Source: Agrobacterium tumefaciens
GTDB lineage: Bacteria > Pseudomonadota > Alphaproteobacteria > Rhizobiales > Rhizobiaceae
DNA: 64,000 nucleotides
Assembly (NCBI GenBank): GCA_025560025.1
Contig: CP048485.1
Span: 1,736,001 to 1,800,000 of the forward strand
Direction: 5' to 3'
Below, one piece after another: positions 11,271 through 20,630 of this stretch (the stretch's first letter is position 1; every line of letters begins with the position of its first letter). The position numbers were made by a program, and so were the translations under genes. The notes below the pieces were generated by a model. The model was not told where the DNA came from. It searched no databases and was given only the letters and a program-made list of their open reading frames with translations.

Positions 11271-11449
11271 TCGACAGTTCCCACTTCCCGCGCAAATACA
11301 TAAGCATCGGCTTTGCACTGGCGTTTCTAGCCATAAAAGCATCCGCAGGGCAACGCAATGATGACGCATTAACGCATTTTTATGGCATCCGCCCGCGCAA
11401 TCGCATGAATATCAGGCGATATGAAGAAACATATCGCCCCTAACGACGA

Positions 11450-11477
11450 AAAAGCCGCCCCGAAAGGAGCGGCTTTT
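11450..11477 (-). terminator. Rho-independent terminator after lpxC
   Basis: AAAAGCCGC and GCGGCTTTT form a 9-bp stem around a loop of 10 bases. Read on the minus strand, the hairpin ends in a run of T, 28 bp after the lpxC stop. Confidence 0.8.
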
Positions 11478-11505
11478 CCTGTCAATCAATAGCCTGCGAA
11501 CAAAC

Positions 11506-12465
11506 TCAAGCCGACCAGGGTGCAAATTCGGGCATGTTGACCGCAACGAATTCGCGGGCGCGCACCATCTGGTTGCGGGCGGCCGGAGCCTCCACGATCT
11601 CATAGGCCGAGCGGTCGCTCAGGAGAGCCTTCAGCGCGTTCGCATTGACCTTGTGGCCGCCGCGATAGGAGCGATAGCAACCGATGAACTGCGCGCCGGC
11701 AAGCGCCAGGTCGCCCACGGCGTCCAGCGTCTTGTGGCGGACGAACTCGTCCTTGGCGTAGCGCAGGCCTTCCATGTTGATGACGCTATTGTCGTCGGAG
11801 ATGACGACCGAATTCTCAAGCGAGGAGCCAAGCGCATAACCGGCAGCCCACAGGCGCTCCACGTCGCGCATGAAACCGAAGGTACGTGCACGGGAAAGTT
11901 CGTTCTTGAAGCTGTCAGCCGTCAGATCGCCCTTCCAGGACTGCTTGCCGATCAGCGGCGTGTCGAAATCGATATCGACCTCGAAGCGCGTGCCGTCATA
12001 AGGGCGGAACTCCGCCCAGGAGGCACCCGAATCGATGCGCACCGGCTTGGTGACGCGAATATAGCGGCGCTTCGCACCGAGGTTCTTGATGCCAACGGAT
12101 TCGATCGCTTCGATGAAGGGCGCGGAGCTGCCATCCATGATCGGCGCTTCCGGACCGTCGACCTCGACGATGAGGTTGTCGAGACCCATGGCGTAGATGG
12201 CGGCCATGACGTGCTCGATCGTCGCCACTGACTGGGATAGCGAACGGCCGAGCACGGTGCACAGATCGGTATTACCGACATTGGCCGAAACCGCCTTCAA
12301 CTCGGTTACACTGCCATTCTCATGAAGGCGGTGGAACACGATGCCCGTTCCGGCTTCTGCAGGCTGGAACGTCATCGAAACCGGATTGCCGGAATGCACG
12401 CCAATGCCCTTAAGCTGAACAGCATTTGCGATAGTTGTCTGAAATCCGAGCAGTCCGATAGTCAT
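11506..12465 (-). CDS. lpxC: UDP-3-O-acyl-N-acetylglucosamine deacetylase LpxC
   Basis: LpxC catalyses the committed step of lipid A synthesis, a zinc-dependent deacetylation in the cytoplasm. The zinc ligands are visible: His85 in TIEHVMAA, and His244 and Asp248 in RHKTLDAVGDL. The open frame extends to 12606, but the family starts with MTIGLLGFQTTI, so I chose the ATG at 12465, which has AAGG about 9 bases upstream. That gives 319 residues, near the usual 305-320. It lies beyond the ftsZ terminator and so probably has its own promoter in the 269-bp gap. Confidence 0.95.
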   Translation of the reverse strand: MTIGLLGFQTTIANAVQLKGIGVHSGNPVSMTFQPAEAGTGIVFHRLHENGSVTELKAVSANVGNTDLCTVLGRSLSQSVATIEHVMAAIYAMGLDNLIVEVDGPEAPIMDGSSAPFIEAIESVGIKNLGAKRRYIRVTKPVRIDSGASWAEFRPYDGTRFEVDIDFDTPLIGKQSWKGDLTADSFKNELSRARTFGFMRDVERLWAAGYALGSSLENSVVISDDNSVINMEGLRYAKDEFVRHKTLDAVGDLALAGAQFIGCYRSYRGGHKVNANALKALLSDRSAYEIVEAPAARNQMVRAREFVAVNMPEFAPWSA

Positions 12466-12682
12466 GCGTATATGCCTTGTTTTGCAACCCGCGCCGCCTG
12501 GGCCAGCGCCGTTCAAGTTTTCAAGCCGGTTTTGGCAACCGGCATAGTCGTATTTCCCTTTACCCAGCCTCATACATACGCACATGTAGGTGCCACGACA
12601 AATCACTGTTCGTTTCGGATTGTTACACGCGTAAACTATTGAAAACGCAATTTAATTTAGTGTTAATCACGCAAAATAAACA

Positions 12683-12712
12683 AAACGCCCGGGTCGTGAA
12701 ACCCGGGCGTTT
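12683..12712 (-). terminator. Rho-independent terminator after ftsZ
   Basis: A perfect 12-bp stem (AAACGCCCGGGT with ACCCGGGCGTTT) encloses a 6-base loop. On the minus strand it follows the ftsZ stop by 22 bp and runs into a T-rich tract (TGTTTATTTT). It marks the end of the ddl-ftsQ-ftsA-ftsZ unit. Confidence 0.85.
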
Positions 12713-12734
12713 GAAGAGGCGGATGGAATCGCCT

Positions 12735-14489
12735 TTAGTTGGATTGGCGGCGCAGGAACGCCGGGATTTCCAGCTGGTCATCGTCGTGGTGGCTGGCCGA
12801 AGAAGGCGTTGCACGGCCGTGGTCGTCAAGCTGGCCACGACGCGGTGCGTAGAGGCTGGCTTCCGGCGAAAGCGGGGCGCGACGCTGCTGCGGCGCCATG
12901 CTCGGCGCGTCCATCATGTCGGACGGAACTTCTTCTTCTTCGCGACGGCCAAGCGAGTTGGTGATGCGCTTCAGAAGACCCATCGGACCACGCTCTTCCT
13001 GAGCAGCAGGAGCGGCGTGGGTGCGATGTTCCATCTCGGCCTTCACGACCGGCGGGAAGTCCTCGACCTTCGGCATGCGTACCGGCTCGGGCTGGCGGGC
13101 AACCGGTGCGGGTTCCTGGTAGACAGGAGCCTGCGGCTGCTGCATGCGCGGTGCCGGAGCAGCAACCTGTTCCGGAGCATGGTAGACGGGCGCCGGAGCG
13201 ACCGGTGCCGGAGCGGCCTGCTGAACCGGCTGGGCCGGACGGAGAGCCGGTGCTTCAGCCGGGGACGATGCAAACAGCTTGCTCTGCGGACGGAAATCCT
13301 GGGCCGGCTGCTGGTGTGCGGCGAAACCGAGTTCGCGTTCCATTTCGGCTTCCGCCGAACGGATGGTCTGGGCGATCTGGTCTACGGTCTTGGGTGCCTG
13401 CGATACTGACTGGGCAGGCTGAACTGCGGCCGGAGCGGGAGCAACGGCCGCGGAAGGACGGATAAGCGGCTTGGCGGCAGCTGCGGCGCGCATATCGGCA
13501 ACATTCTGTTCGCCGATACCAGCAACGCGGTCGATGCCGGTGGCCACGACGGAGACGCGGATGAGACCTTCCAGGGCTTCGTCGAAGGTTGCGCCGAGGA
13601 TGATGTTCGCATCCGGATCGACTTCTTCGCGGATACGGGTTGCAGCCTCGTCGACTTCGAACAGGGTAAGGTCGCGACCACCGGTGATGGAGATCAGCAG
13701 GCCCTGTGCGCCCTTCATCGAGGTTTCGTCGAGCAGCGGGTTGGCGATTGCCGCTTCCGCAGCCTGCATCGCACGGCCCGGACCGGAAGCTTCGCCGGTG
13801 CCCATCATTGCACGGCCCATTTCACGCATGACCGAGCGAACGTCGGCGAAGTCGAGGTTGATGAGACCTTCCTTCACCATCAGATCGGTAATGCAGGCAA
13901 CGCCGGAATAGAGAACCTGGTCGGCCATGGCGAAGGCGTCGGCAAAGGTCGTCTTGTCATTGGCAATGCGGAAGAGGTTCTGGTTCGGAATGACGATCAG
14001 CGTATCGACGGACTTCTGCAGTTCCTCGATGCCCTGTTCGGCAAGACGCATGCGGCGGCCGCCTTCGAAGTGGAAAGGCTTGGTAACGACGCCGACCGTG
14101 AGGATACCCTTGTTGCGGGCAGCCTGTGCAACGACCGGGGCAGCGCCCGTGCCGGTGCCGCCGCCCATACCGGCGGTGACGAAGCACATATGGGTGCCGT
14201 TCAGGTGATCGATAATCTCATCGATGCACTCTTCAGCGGCGGCGCGGCCGACTTCCGGCTGGGAACCGGCGCCGAGACCCTCGGTGACGTTGACGCCGAG
14301 CTGGATGACCCGATCTGCCTTCGTCATGGTCAGCGCCTGCGCATCCGTGTTGGCGACAACAAAGTCGACGCCCTGGAGGCCGGCCGTGATCATGTTGTTA
14401 ACAGCGTTGCCGCCGCCACCGCCAACGCCGAAAACGGTGATGCGTGGCTTCAGCTCGGTGATATCAGGCTTTTGCAGCTGTATCGTCAT
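12735..14489 (-). CDS. ftsZ: Cell division GTPase FtsZ
   Basis: FtsZ is the tubulin homologue that forms the Z-ring. The GTP-binding motif GGGTGTG is at residues 109-115, followed by the T7-loop region and a globular core to about residue 320. Next comes a very long linker rich in Pro, Ala and Gln (roughly residues 330-570), and the C-terminal peptide EIPAFLRRQ (574-582) that binds FtsA and other tethers. At 584 residues it is far longer than E. coli FtsZ (383), as in rhizobia. AAGGA lies 8 bases before the ATG. It is the last gene of the ddl-ftsQ-ftsA-ftsZ group. Confidence 0.98.
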   Translation of the reverse strand: MTIQLQKPDITELKPRITVFGVGGGGGNAVNNMITAGLQGVDFVVANTDAQALTMTKADRVIQLGVNVTEGLGAGSQPEVGRAAAEECIDEIIDHLNGTHMCFVTAGMGGGTGTGAAPVVAQAARNKGILTVGVVTKPFHFEGGRRMRLAEQGIEELQKSVDTLIVIPNQNLFRIANDKTTFADAFAMADQVLYSGVACITDLMVKEGLINLDFADVRSVMREMGRAMMGTGEASGPGRAMQAAEAAIANPLLDETSMKGAQGLLISITGGRDLTLFEVDEAATRIREEVDPDANIILGATFDEALEGLIRVSVVATGIDRVAGIGEQNVADMRAAAAAKPLIRPSAAVAPAPAAVQPAQSVSQAPKTVDQIAQTIRSAEAEMERELGFAAHQQPAQDFRPQSKLFASSPAEAPALRPAQPVQQAAPAPVAPAPVYHAPEQVAAPAPRMQQPQAPVYQEPAPVARQPEPVRMPKVEDFPPVVKAEMEHRTHAAPAAQEERGPMGLLKRITNSLGRREEEEVPSDMMDAPSMAPQQRRAPLSPEASLYAPRRGQLDDHGRATPSSASHHDDDQLEIPAFLRRQSN

Positions 14490-14581
14490 TTTAGCATTCC
14501 TTCTTTCTCTGGCCGCATCGCCCCGCTGGCCGATTCTTGAAAACTCAACTCTGAAACCTCCGGCTTACGCCACGAGGCCAC

Positions 14582-15913
14582 TCAAAAACTCTCTTTCAGC
14601 CATTGCCCCACCCGGGCTATCCGGCCGCTACCCGTACCAAACGGCGAGAACATTCCGCCTTGCGCCGCATGAATTTCGATGTCCGCCACCTGCGGATAGA
14701 TCATCAGTCCGCAGGCGGTTGAAAATGCCGGTCCCTTCGCCGCCACCGGAAGACCAGCCACACCCATGGGGCGGCCGATGCGAACGTTGCGGGCGAGAAT
14801 GCGCCGTGCCGTTTCCGGCAGCCCCGTCAGCTGGCTTGCGCCGCCGGTCAGGACGACACGTTTGCCGACGATGGGGCTGAAGCCGGACTTCTGGATACGA
14901 TCACGGATCAATTCCAGCGTCTCTTCGATACGCGCCCGCACGATGCGGGTTACAAGTGCTCTTGAAACTTGCGATGGTTGATCGCGATCATCTTCGCCAA
15001 TCGGCGGGATCGAAATCATGTCGCGCTCATCCGCGCCATTCAGCAAAGCCGAACCATGCACCACCTTCAGTCTCTCCGCATCTTCGATTCGTGTCGAGAG
15101 GCCACGTGCAAGATCTGTCGTAACGTGATGGCCGCCAAGGCCGATCGCGTCGGTGTGAATGAGCCGGCCTTCGGCGAAAACCGAGATCGTCGTGGTGCCG
15201 CCGCCCATGTCGATGGCCGCGCAACCAAGTTCGACTTCATCGTCGACCAGCGCCGCAAGACCGCTGGCATAGGGCGTCGCCACCATGCCTTCGACCGAAA
15301 GATGCGCGCGGTTGACGCAAAGCTCGAGGTTCTTAAGCGCCGTGCGCTCGACCGTCACCACATGCATGTCGACGCCAAGGAGGTCGCCATACATGGAGAG
15401 CGGATCACGAATGCCGCGCTCACCATCCAGCGAATAACCCGTCGGCAGCGAGTGCAGGATCGCCCGGTCCTGACGCATGGACTGCTGGCTTGCCGCCACC
15501 AGAACCTTGCGCAGGTCGCTTGCTTCCACTTCCTGGCCGCCGAGATCGATGCTCGCGGTATAGATATCGCTCGCCAGCCGTCCGGCCGAAACATTGACGA
15601 TCAGGCTGTCGACGGTAAGCCCCGCCATGCGCTCGGCCGCATCGACCGAAAGACGGATCACGCCTTCCAGCGCGTCGAGATCGGCGATCACGCCGGATTT
15701 CACGCCACGCGAGCGCTGGTGGCCAATGCCGATGATTTCAACCTTGTGGGTGCGGCCCGGCAGAATTTCGCTTTCCTGGCGTGGCGTCAGACGGCCGATC
15801 ATGCACACGACCTTGGTCGAGCCGATGTCCAGCACAGAGACGATATGGCTGCGCTTGGAGGAAAGGGGCTTCAGACGCGGCAGGCCGAAATGGGAAGAAC
15901 CAAAAAAGCTCAT
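14582..15913 (-). CDS. ftsA: Cell division protein FtsA
   Basis: FtsA is an actin-fold ATPase that tethers FtsZ to the inner membrane. The 443-residue protein shows the phosphate-1 loop SVLDIGSTKVVCMIG, the phosphate-2 segment AIDMGGGTTTISVF and the adenosine motif VVLTGGASQLTGL. The C-terminal helix RIARVGQWLKESF is amphipathic and suits the membrane-targeting sequence. The gene overlaps the ftsQ stop by 4 bp, implying translational coupling, and is followed 92 bp later by ftsZ. Confidence 0.97.
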   Translation of the reverse strand: MSFFGSSHFGLPRLKPLSSKRSHIVSVLDIGSTKVVCMIGRLTPRQESEILPGRTHKVEIIGIGHQRSRGVKSGVIADLDALEGVIRLSVDAAERMAGLTVDSLIVNVSAGRLASDIYTASIDLGGQEVEASDLRKVLVAASQQSMRQDRAILHSLPTGYSLDGERGIRDPLSMYGDLLGVDMHVVTVERTALKNLELCVNRAHLSVEGMVATPYASGLAALVDDEVELGCAAIDMGGGTTTISVFAEGRLIHTDAIGLGGHHVTTDLARGLSTRIEDAERLKVVHGSALLNGADERDMISIPPIGEDDRDQPSQVSRALVTRIVRARIEETLELIRDRIQKSGFSPIVGKRVVLTGGASQLTGLPETARRILARNVRIGRPMGVAGLPVAAKGPAFSTACGLMIYPQVADIEIHAAQGGMFSPFGTGSGRIARVGQWLKESF

Positions 15914-16842
15914 GTGTTCTTCTCCGCTTTCTTGAGTGCCTTCGTGCGTGCGTCCACGGCGGTCTGGCGACGTGCCGTCGCACCTTCGGTCAATTGGATC
16001 GTGGTGCGGTCCGCAAGCCGCAGATCGACGGCGGCGACATCACGAGACAGAACCTTTTCCTCGAGGTCGAGCCGCGCCAGCAGTTGCAGCGCCTGCGGCA
16101 GGTTTTCTTCCGGCAGCTTGACGACGATGCCGTTATCGAGATGCAGATCCCAGCGACGACCGGCAATGCGCACATAGGCGCGGACACGGTTGCGGATTTC
16201 CGGCCAGTCGGCCAGCTGCTCGACGAAGCCGGCAGCCCCCGTTTCAGCGTCACGTCCGACGAAGAGCGGCAGGGCCGCAAATTTATTGTCGCGCAGCGGC
16301 GCAATCACGCTGCCGCTTTTTTCAATCAGCGACAGTTCCGAGCCATGCTGCCAGATACCGAAGGCCTCACGCTCCTTCAGCCGGACTTCCACGGTCTTGG
16401 GGTACACCTTGCGGATATCGACATCTTCCACCCAGGGAAGCTGCACCAGCTTGCGGCGCGCCGCATCGATATCGAGCGCGATCAGCGAGGTGCTGCCATC
16501 GAGGCCGAGAAGCTGGAAGACTTCGATTTCCGAGGTCTGCAAATTGCCGGAAACCTTGACGTCCTCGACTGCGAAGCCGGCTGCCGATGTCGTGGTCTGG
16601 GTGACGATAGTCGTATGGCCGCCGAGCGACATGCCGTAAAGCCCGGTCACCGCGTAAAAGGCGACGGCCGAAATCGTACCGGTATGGGCGGGAATGTGGA
16701 TGCGCCCGGTCGCAAGGCTGACGCAGAAGCGCACGACGCGACGCATCGGACGCGGTAGCACCCTGCGATCGTCGGCATTGGCCGCCGCCGCATATTGCTC
16801 GCGCTTTTTTGCCGTCGACTTTTTGCCGATCACCGCAAACAC
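15910..16842 (-). CDS. ftsQ: Cell division protein FtsQ
   Basis: FtsQ is a bitopic divisome protein that links early and late division proteins. This 310-residue protein has a basic cytoplasmic N-terminus, one membrane segment near residues 55-75, a POTRA domain ([25 protein letters not shown] ... [19 protein letters not shown]) and a beta domain. The reading frame overlaps ddl by 13 bp upstream and ftsA by 4 bp downstream, so it is tightly packed in the operon. Confidence 0.95.
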   Translation of the reverse strand: MFAVIGKKSTAKKREQYAAAANADDRRVLPRPMRRVVRFCVSLATGRIHIPAHTGTISAVAFYAVTGLYGMSLGGHTTIVTQTTTSAAGFAVEDVKVSGNLQTSEIEVFQLLGLDGSTSLIALDIDAARRKLVQLPWVEDVDIRKVYPKTVEVRLKEREAFGIWQHGSELSLIEKSGSVIAPLRDNKFAALPLFVGRDAETGAAGFVEQLADWPEIRNRVRAYVRIAGRRWDLHLDNGIVVKLPEENLPQALQLLARLDLEEKVLSRDVAAVDLRLADRTTIQLTEGATARRQTAVDARTKALKKAEKNT

Positions 16843-17756
16843 GAAGCGTCCTCCACCATCCAGCTGACAAGGTTACCAAAGGAGCGGCCAGCGTGGGCCG
16901 CCATTTCCGGCACCAGGGAGGTCGGCGTCATGCCCGGCTGCGTATTCACTTCAAGCCAGATAACTTCGCCATCTTCTGAGAAGCGGTCGTCGTAACGAAA
17001 GTCTGAACGGCTTACGCCACGGCACCCGATCGCCTGATGTGCCATAACCGCCAGTGTTTGAATTTTTTGGTAAATTTTCGGTGAAATTTCCGCCGGAATG
17101 ACATGCTTTGAGCCACCGGCAGCGTATTTTGCGTCATAATCATAGAAATTGTGACCGAGCGGCACCACCTCCGTGACACCCAGCGCCTCGCCATCAAGCA
17201 CGCCGCAGGTCAGCTCGCGACCATGAATGTAGCGCTCCACCATCACCTGATCGCCATAACGCCATTCGGACGAGGTGAGGATTTGCGGCGGATGCGACTG
17301 GTCTTCCTTGACGATGACAACACCGAAGCTCGAGCCTTCGCGCACCGGCTTCACCACATAGGGAGGCGAAAGCGGATGCTCGCTGGTGAAATCGAAGCGG
17401 TTCATGACGCGCTCGACGGCAACCGGAACACCGGCAGCCGCGGCCACTTTCTTGGCCTGCGCCTTGTCCATGGCGAGCGCCGAAGCGAGCACGCCGGAAT
17501 GGGTATAGGGAATGGCAAGATATTCGAGAATGCCCTGAATAGTGCCATCTTCGCCGAAAGGGCCATGCAGCGCATTGAAGGCAACGTCCGGGCGCAATTC
17601 GTCGAGTACGGCGGCGACATCGCGGCCCACATCGACGCGGGTAACCTTGTACCCCTCACCCTCCAGGGCGAGCGCGCAAGCGTTCCCCGACGACAGGCTG
17701 ACCGGCCGCTCCGACGAAAACCCACCCATAAGAACAGCTACATGCTTGCCGCTCAT
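16830..17756 (-). CDS. ddl: D-alanine--D-alanine ligase
   Basis: Ddl makes the D-Ala-D-Ala dipeptide used by MurF. The 308-residue ATP-grasp protein begins [17 protein letters not shown], has the [12 protein letters not shown] and [14 protein letters not shown] motifs, and ends with the metal-binding segment [13 protein letters not shown]. The frame is open to 17831. I chose the ATG at 17756 because AGAGG lies 5 bases upstream and because it gives the normal DdlB length. It is the first gene of the ddl-ftsQ-ftsA-ftsZ group. A CtrA-like motif lies about 100 bp upstream. Confidence 0.95.
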   Translation of the reverse strand: MSGKHVAVLMGGFSSERPVSLSSGNACALALEGEGYKVTRVDVGRDVAAVLDELRPDVAFNALHGPFGEDGTIQGILEYLAIPYTHSGVLASALAMDKAQAKKVAAAAGVPVAVERVMNRFDFTSEHPLSPPYVVKPVREGSSFGVVIVKEDQSHPPQILTSSEWRYGDQVMVERYIHGRELTCGVLDGEALGVTEVVPLGHNFYDYDAKYAAGGSKHVIPAEISPKIYQKIQTLAVMAHQAIGCRGVSRSDFRYDDRFSEDGEVIWLEVNTQPGMTPTSLVPEMAAHAGRSFGNLVSWMVEDASCLR

Positions 17757-17858
17757 CGATACCTCTGACACCAACTCTCCGTTACGAACCACGCCCGAAC
17801 CGCCGAATTTGACGAACGGTGATTCTGGCACATGATCCTTGAGATCAGTTAAACGCCA

Positions 17859-17883
17859 TTAAGGTTAATGAATCGTTTACTTT
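17859..17883 (-). promoter_or_regulatory. Candidate CtrA-type site upstream of ddl
   Basis: The plus strand reads TTAA, two bases, then TTAA-N7-TTTAC, then TTT. This is one mismatch from the CtrA consensus TTAA-N7-TTAAC. Twenty-two of 25 positions are identical to 34838-34862, in the same orientation, upstream of mraZ. It lies about 103 bp before the ddl start. CtrA control is inferred from the motif only. Confidence 0.5.
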
Positions 17884-18233
17884 CGTTAACCGCCGCGCCC
17901 AACATGCCGAGTTCCGTTAAAGAATCAGCATCGATCCGGATTCCCTCCTTGGAATCAGAGAGTTGCACGGATTGCAACATGCAGCTTTTCAATGATCGGA
18001 AATAAAATCGCCGCGCGGCCTCCACCTTGCTCCGCAGAAGACAAGTCTGAAACGTTAACGAGAGGCGCTTTTCCCCAGCGAAAATTATCTGGCGTTTCAG
18101 CGTTTTAAATCCGCGACCTGAATCAGTCTCTCATCAGCCGAGCGCATGCCGAATGCCCGACACCAGGCCCGTCGCATTCAAAGATCACATTATTTGCATT
18201 ATTTCTTTTTTAGCATTCCATAGGAACAAAAAT

Positions 18234-18245
18234 TGCGTTAACGCA
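18234..18245. promoter_or_regulatory. 12-bp palindrome upstream of the MHS transporter gene
   Basis: TGCGTTAACGCA is a perfect palindrome 53 bp before the transporter start, a plausible operator position. No regulator gene lies beside it. Confidence 0.3.
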
Positions 18246-18298
18246 GTCCTTGCCTCCCAAGGCATGACATTCCAATCATCTGAAATGGAACCCAAACC

Positions 18299-19603
18299 AT
18301 GACTGACGCGGTATCTCAGGTATCGTCGACAGCTGGCAATTCGAACGTTGTAAAGACAAATTCGCCTGCACGAGTTCTCACTGCCAGCCTGGTCGGCACG
18401 ACCATCGAGTTTTTCGATTTTTACGTTTACGCCACGGCCGCAGTGCTCGTGTTCCCGGCATTGTTCTTCCCGAACAACGATCCGATGACGGCGCTTCTGG
18501 CGTCCTTCGCCACCTTCTCCATCGCCTTTTTCGCCCGCCCTCTCGGCGCCGTCGTTTTCGGTCACTATGGTGACCGTGTCGGCCGCAAGACCACGCTTGT
18601 CGCGGCCCTTCTGACGATGGGCGTATCGACTGTCGTGATCGGCCTTCTGCCGACCTATGAGACGGCAGGCGTTCTGGCGCCGCTGTTCCTCGCACTTTGC
18701 CGTTTCGGTCAGGGCTTCGGCCTTGGCGGCGAATGGGGTGGTGCCGTTCTGCTCGCCACGGAAAATGCCCCTCCCGGCAAGCGCAGCTGGTACGGCATGT
18801 TCCCGCAGCTCGGCGCGCCCGTCGGCCTGTTCCTTTCCTCCGGCGTCTTCTGGATCCTGCTGCACTTCATGTCGCAGGAATCACTTTTGAGCTGGGGCTG
18901 GCGCATTCCCTTCGTCGCTTCGATCATCCTGATCGCTGTCGGCATGTGGGTGCGCCTGTCGATCACCGAAACACCCGATTTCCAGAAAGCGATCGAAAAG
19001 GAAGAGCGTGTGGCCGTGCCGGTCGCGGAACTTTTCCGCAATCACAAGCGCAGCCTCGTGCTCGGCACCTTCGTGGCGCTGGCCACCTTCGTGCTTTTCT
19101 ATATCGGCACCGCTTATCTGCTCTCCTACAACGTCAAGGTCCTGAAAATCCCGTTCCTCGACGCGCTGGAAGTGCAGATCCTCGGCTCCATCGTCTTCGG
19201 TATCTTCATTCCGATCGCCGGCAAGCTTGCCGAGAAATTCGGCCGTCGTGAAATCCTGATCCTGACGACGGTGCTGATCGGCCTGTTCTCCTTCCTGCTG
19301 CCAAGCCTGATGACCGGCGGCGAAGGTTCGATCTTCGTTTTCGCGGCTCTGGCCATGATGCTGATGGGCATGACCTACGGCCTGATCGGAACGGCGCTGG
19401 CCGCGCCCTTCCCGACCCGCGTGCGTTACACCGGCTCGTCCATCACCTTCAACATGGCCGGCATCTTCGGCGCATCGCTGGCGCCTTACATCGCCACATG
19501 GCTGCAGGTGAATTACGGCATGGGATATGTCGGTTATTATCTCTGCGTATCGGCGCTCATCACGCTGGCCTGCATTCTTCTGTCCCGCAAGGACGAAGTC
19601 TGA
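18299..19603 (+). CDS. MHS-type MFS transporter
   Basis: The 434-residue protein has twelve predicted membrane segments and belongs to the metabolite:H+ symporter family of the major facilitator superfamily (ShiA, ProP, KgtP relatives). Marks are TTIEFFDFYVYATAAVLVFP in helix 1, the loop motif HYGDRVGRKTTL between helices 2 and 3, RFGQGFGLGGEWGGAVLL in helix 4, and the WRIPF segment. The substrate may be an organic acid or osmolyte but is not determinable here. It stands on the plus strand inside the dcw cluster and has no obvious link to wall synthesis. Confidence 0.9.
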   Translation: MTDAVSQVSSTAGNSNVVKTNSPARVLTASLVGTTIEFFDFYVYATAAVLVFPALFFPNNDPMTALLASFATFSIAFFARPLGAVVFGHYGDRVGRKTTLVAALLTMGVSTVVIGLLPTYETAGVLAPLFLALCRFGQGFGLGGEWGGAVLLATENAPPGKRSWYGMFPQLGAPVGLFLSSGVFWILLHFMSQESLLSWGWRIPFVASIILIAVGMWVRLSITETPDFQKAIEKEERVAVPVAELFRNHKRSLVLGTFVALATFVLFYIGTAYLLSYNVKVLKIPFLDALEVQILGSIVFGIFIPIAGKLAEKFGRREILILTTVLIGLFSFLLPSLMTGGEGSIFVFAALAMMLMGMTYGLIGTALAAPFPTRVRYTGSSITFNMAGIFGASLAPYIATWLQVNYGMGYVGYYLCVSALITLACILLSRKDEV

Positions 19604-19623
19604 GCCAAGCGCAGCCCAATAGG

Positions 19624-19656
19624 AAAAGCCGCGAAACCGGGTTTCGCGGCTTTTTT
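19624..19656. terminator. Bidirectional Rho-independent terminator
   Basis: AAAAGCCGCGAAACC pairs with GGTTTCGCGGCTTTT, and T runs leave the hairpin on both strands. It separates the convergent MHS transporter and GGDEF genes and can serve both. Confidence 0.85.
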
Positions 19657-19675
19657 CATTCTGCCATATCAAATC

Positions 19676-20491
19676 CTATGCGACGGTCTGGCGGCTGACC
19701 TTCTGGCCGGCAAAACAGATGCGATTGCGCCCGGATCGTTTCGCGTCGTAAAGCGCCATATCGGCATTGTGCATGACTCTCTCGAAAATCTCCCAATTCG
19801 CCCGGAAAGCCACTCCCATCGAGACGGCGGTACTGATCCGCATGTCCTGGAAATCCACCGGTGTCGCCGCGATCCTCGCACGCGCCTTTTCGCAGAGTTC
19901 CAGAAAATGCTGCGGAGCAAGCTCCTGCACGACGACGAATTCTTCCCCACCCATGCGCGCGATATAGGCGGTTTCATCGAAACAATCGCGGATCATGGCG
20001 GCGACACTGGAAATAACCATATCGCCAGCCAGATGGCCGTATCTGTCATTCACCGATTTGAAGTGATCGATATCGACAAAGGCGACGCAATATTGCGTAT
20101 CGAGACGAGCACAGTTGGCGTAAAGCCCCAGCCTGTTGTTGAGGCCGGTCAGGGCGTCAGTGTGGCTGAGATGCAGAAACCGCTCATGCGACTGGGCAAG
20201 CAGCTTCACTTCGCGCGCATTGATCCAGCCGATGATCAGAGCCAGGGTAAACGCGATCGTTGCCGACAGGGTCGTGCCGAGCATCAGCCCATTCGCAAGG
20301 TCGGTCACCAGCCCTAACAGCGACAGAATGAAGAGCCCCGCCGTATCGATCACGACGGCAATAATAGTGACCAGGATCGCCACACGCAGCGCAAAATCGA
20401 GCGGTTCCAGCCGCTGGCGGCCTTCAGGCGTCGTAACCGAAAAACTTATGCTTTGGATCAGTTTATGCCAGAGACCCAACTTAACCCCCAA
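19676..20491 (-). CDS. Membrane-bound GGDEF domain protein (putative diguanylate cyclase)
   Basis: The 271-residue protein has two predicted membrane segments (about 36-58 and 64-91) and a GGDEF domain from about residue 100. HTDALTGLNNRLGL opens the domain and the active site reads GGEEF at 181-185, an active variant in characterised cyclases. FVDIDHFKSVNDRYGH supplies metal- and base-binding residues. The allosteric I-site RxxD is absent: the matching positions read DETA. It therefore probably makes c-di-GMP without that product inhibition. It interrupts the dcw cluster between murB and ddl. Confidence 0.92.
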   Translation of the reverse strand: MGVKLGLWHKLIQSISFSVTTPEGRQRLEPLDFALRVAILVTIIAVVIDTAGLFILSLLGLVTDLANGLMLGTTLSATIAFTLALIIGWINAREVKLLAQSHERFLHLSHTDALTGLNNRLGLYANCARLDTQYCVAFVDIDHFKSVNDRYGHLAGDMVISSVAAMIRDCFDETAYIARMGGEEFVVVQELAPQHFLELCEKARARIAATPVDFQDMRISTAVSMGVAFRANWEIFERVMHNADMALYDAKRSGRNRICFAGQKVSRQTVA

Positions 20492-20532
20492 CGGGTTTGG
20501 ATGTCGCGTGAGTTAAAACAGCCTAAAATACC

Positions 20533-20557
20533 AAAAAGCTGGATAATGAACCCAGCT
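20533..20557 (-). terminator. Probable terminator after murB
   Basis: On the minus strand AGCTGG and CCAGCT form a short stem followed by TTTTT. It lies about 75 bp beyond the murB stop and just before the GGDEF gene. The stem is only 6-7 bp, so termination may be partial. Confidence 0.55.
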
Positions 20558-20630
20558 ATTCTTGTCGCCCGATAATAAAACATAAGTATTGACCGGGCGT
20601 TACCATGAACACCCGGCCGAAAAAGAAGCA

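Larger units (their letters stand above)
17757..18298. other. Intergenic region between divergent ddl and the MHS transporter
   Basis: I find no convincing gene in these 542 bp. The ddl side holds a TTAA-rich stretch at 17859-17890, listed separately. The transporter side has a 12-bp palindrome at 18234-18245. The middle, about 17930-18180, shows nothing recognisable. Both genes need a promoter here. Confidence 0.6.

Noticed and set aside
8808..11303. An 831-codon open frame antisense to recN and bamD
   Set aside because: It crosses two real genes and their gap, is rich in His/Arg low-complexity and shows no domain.
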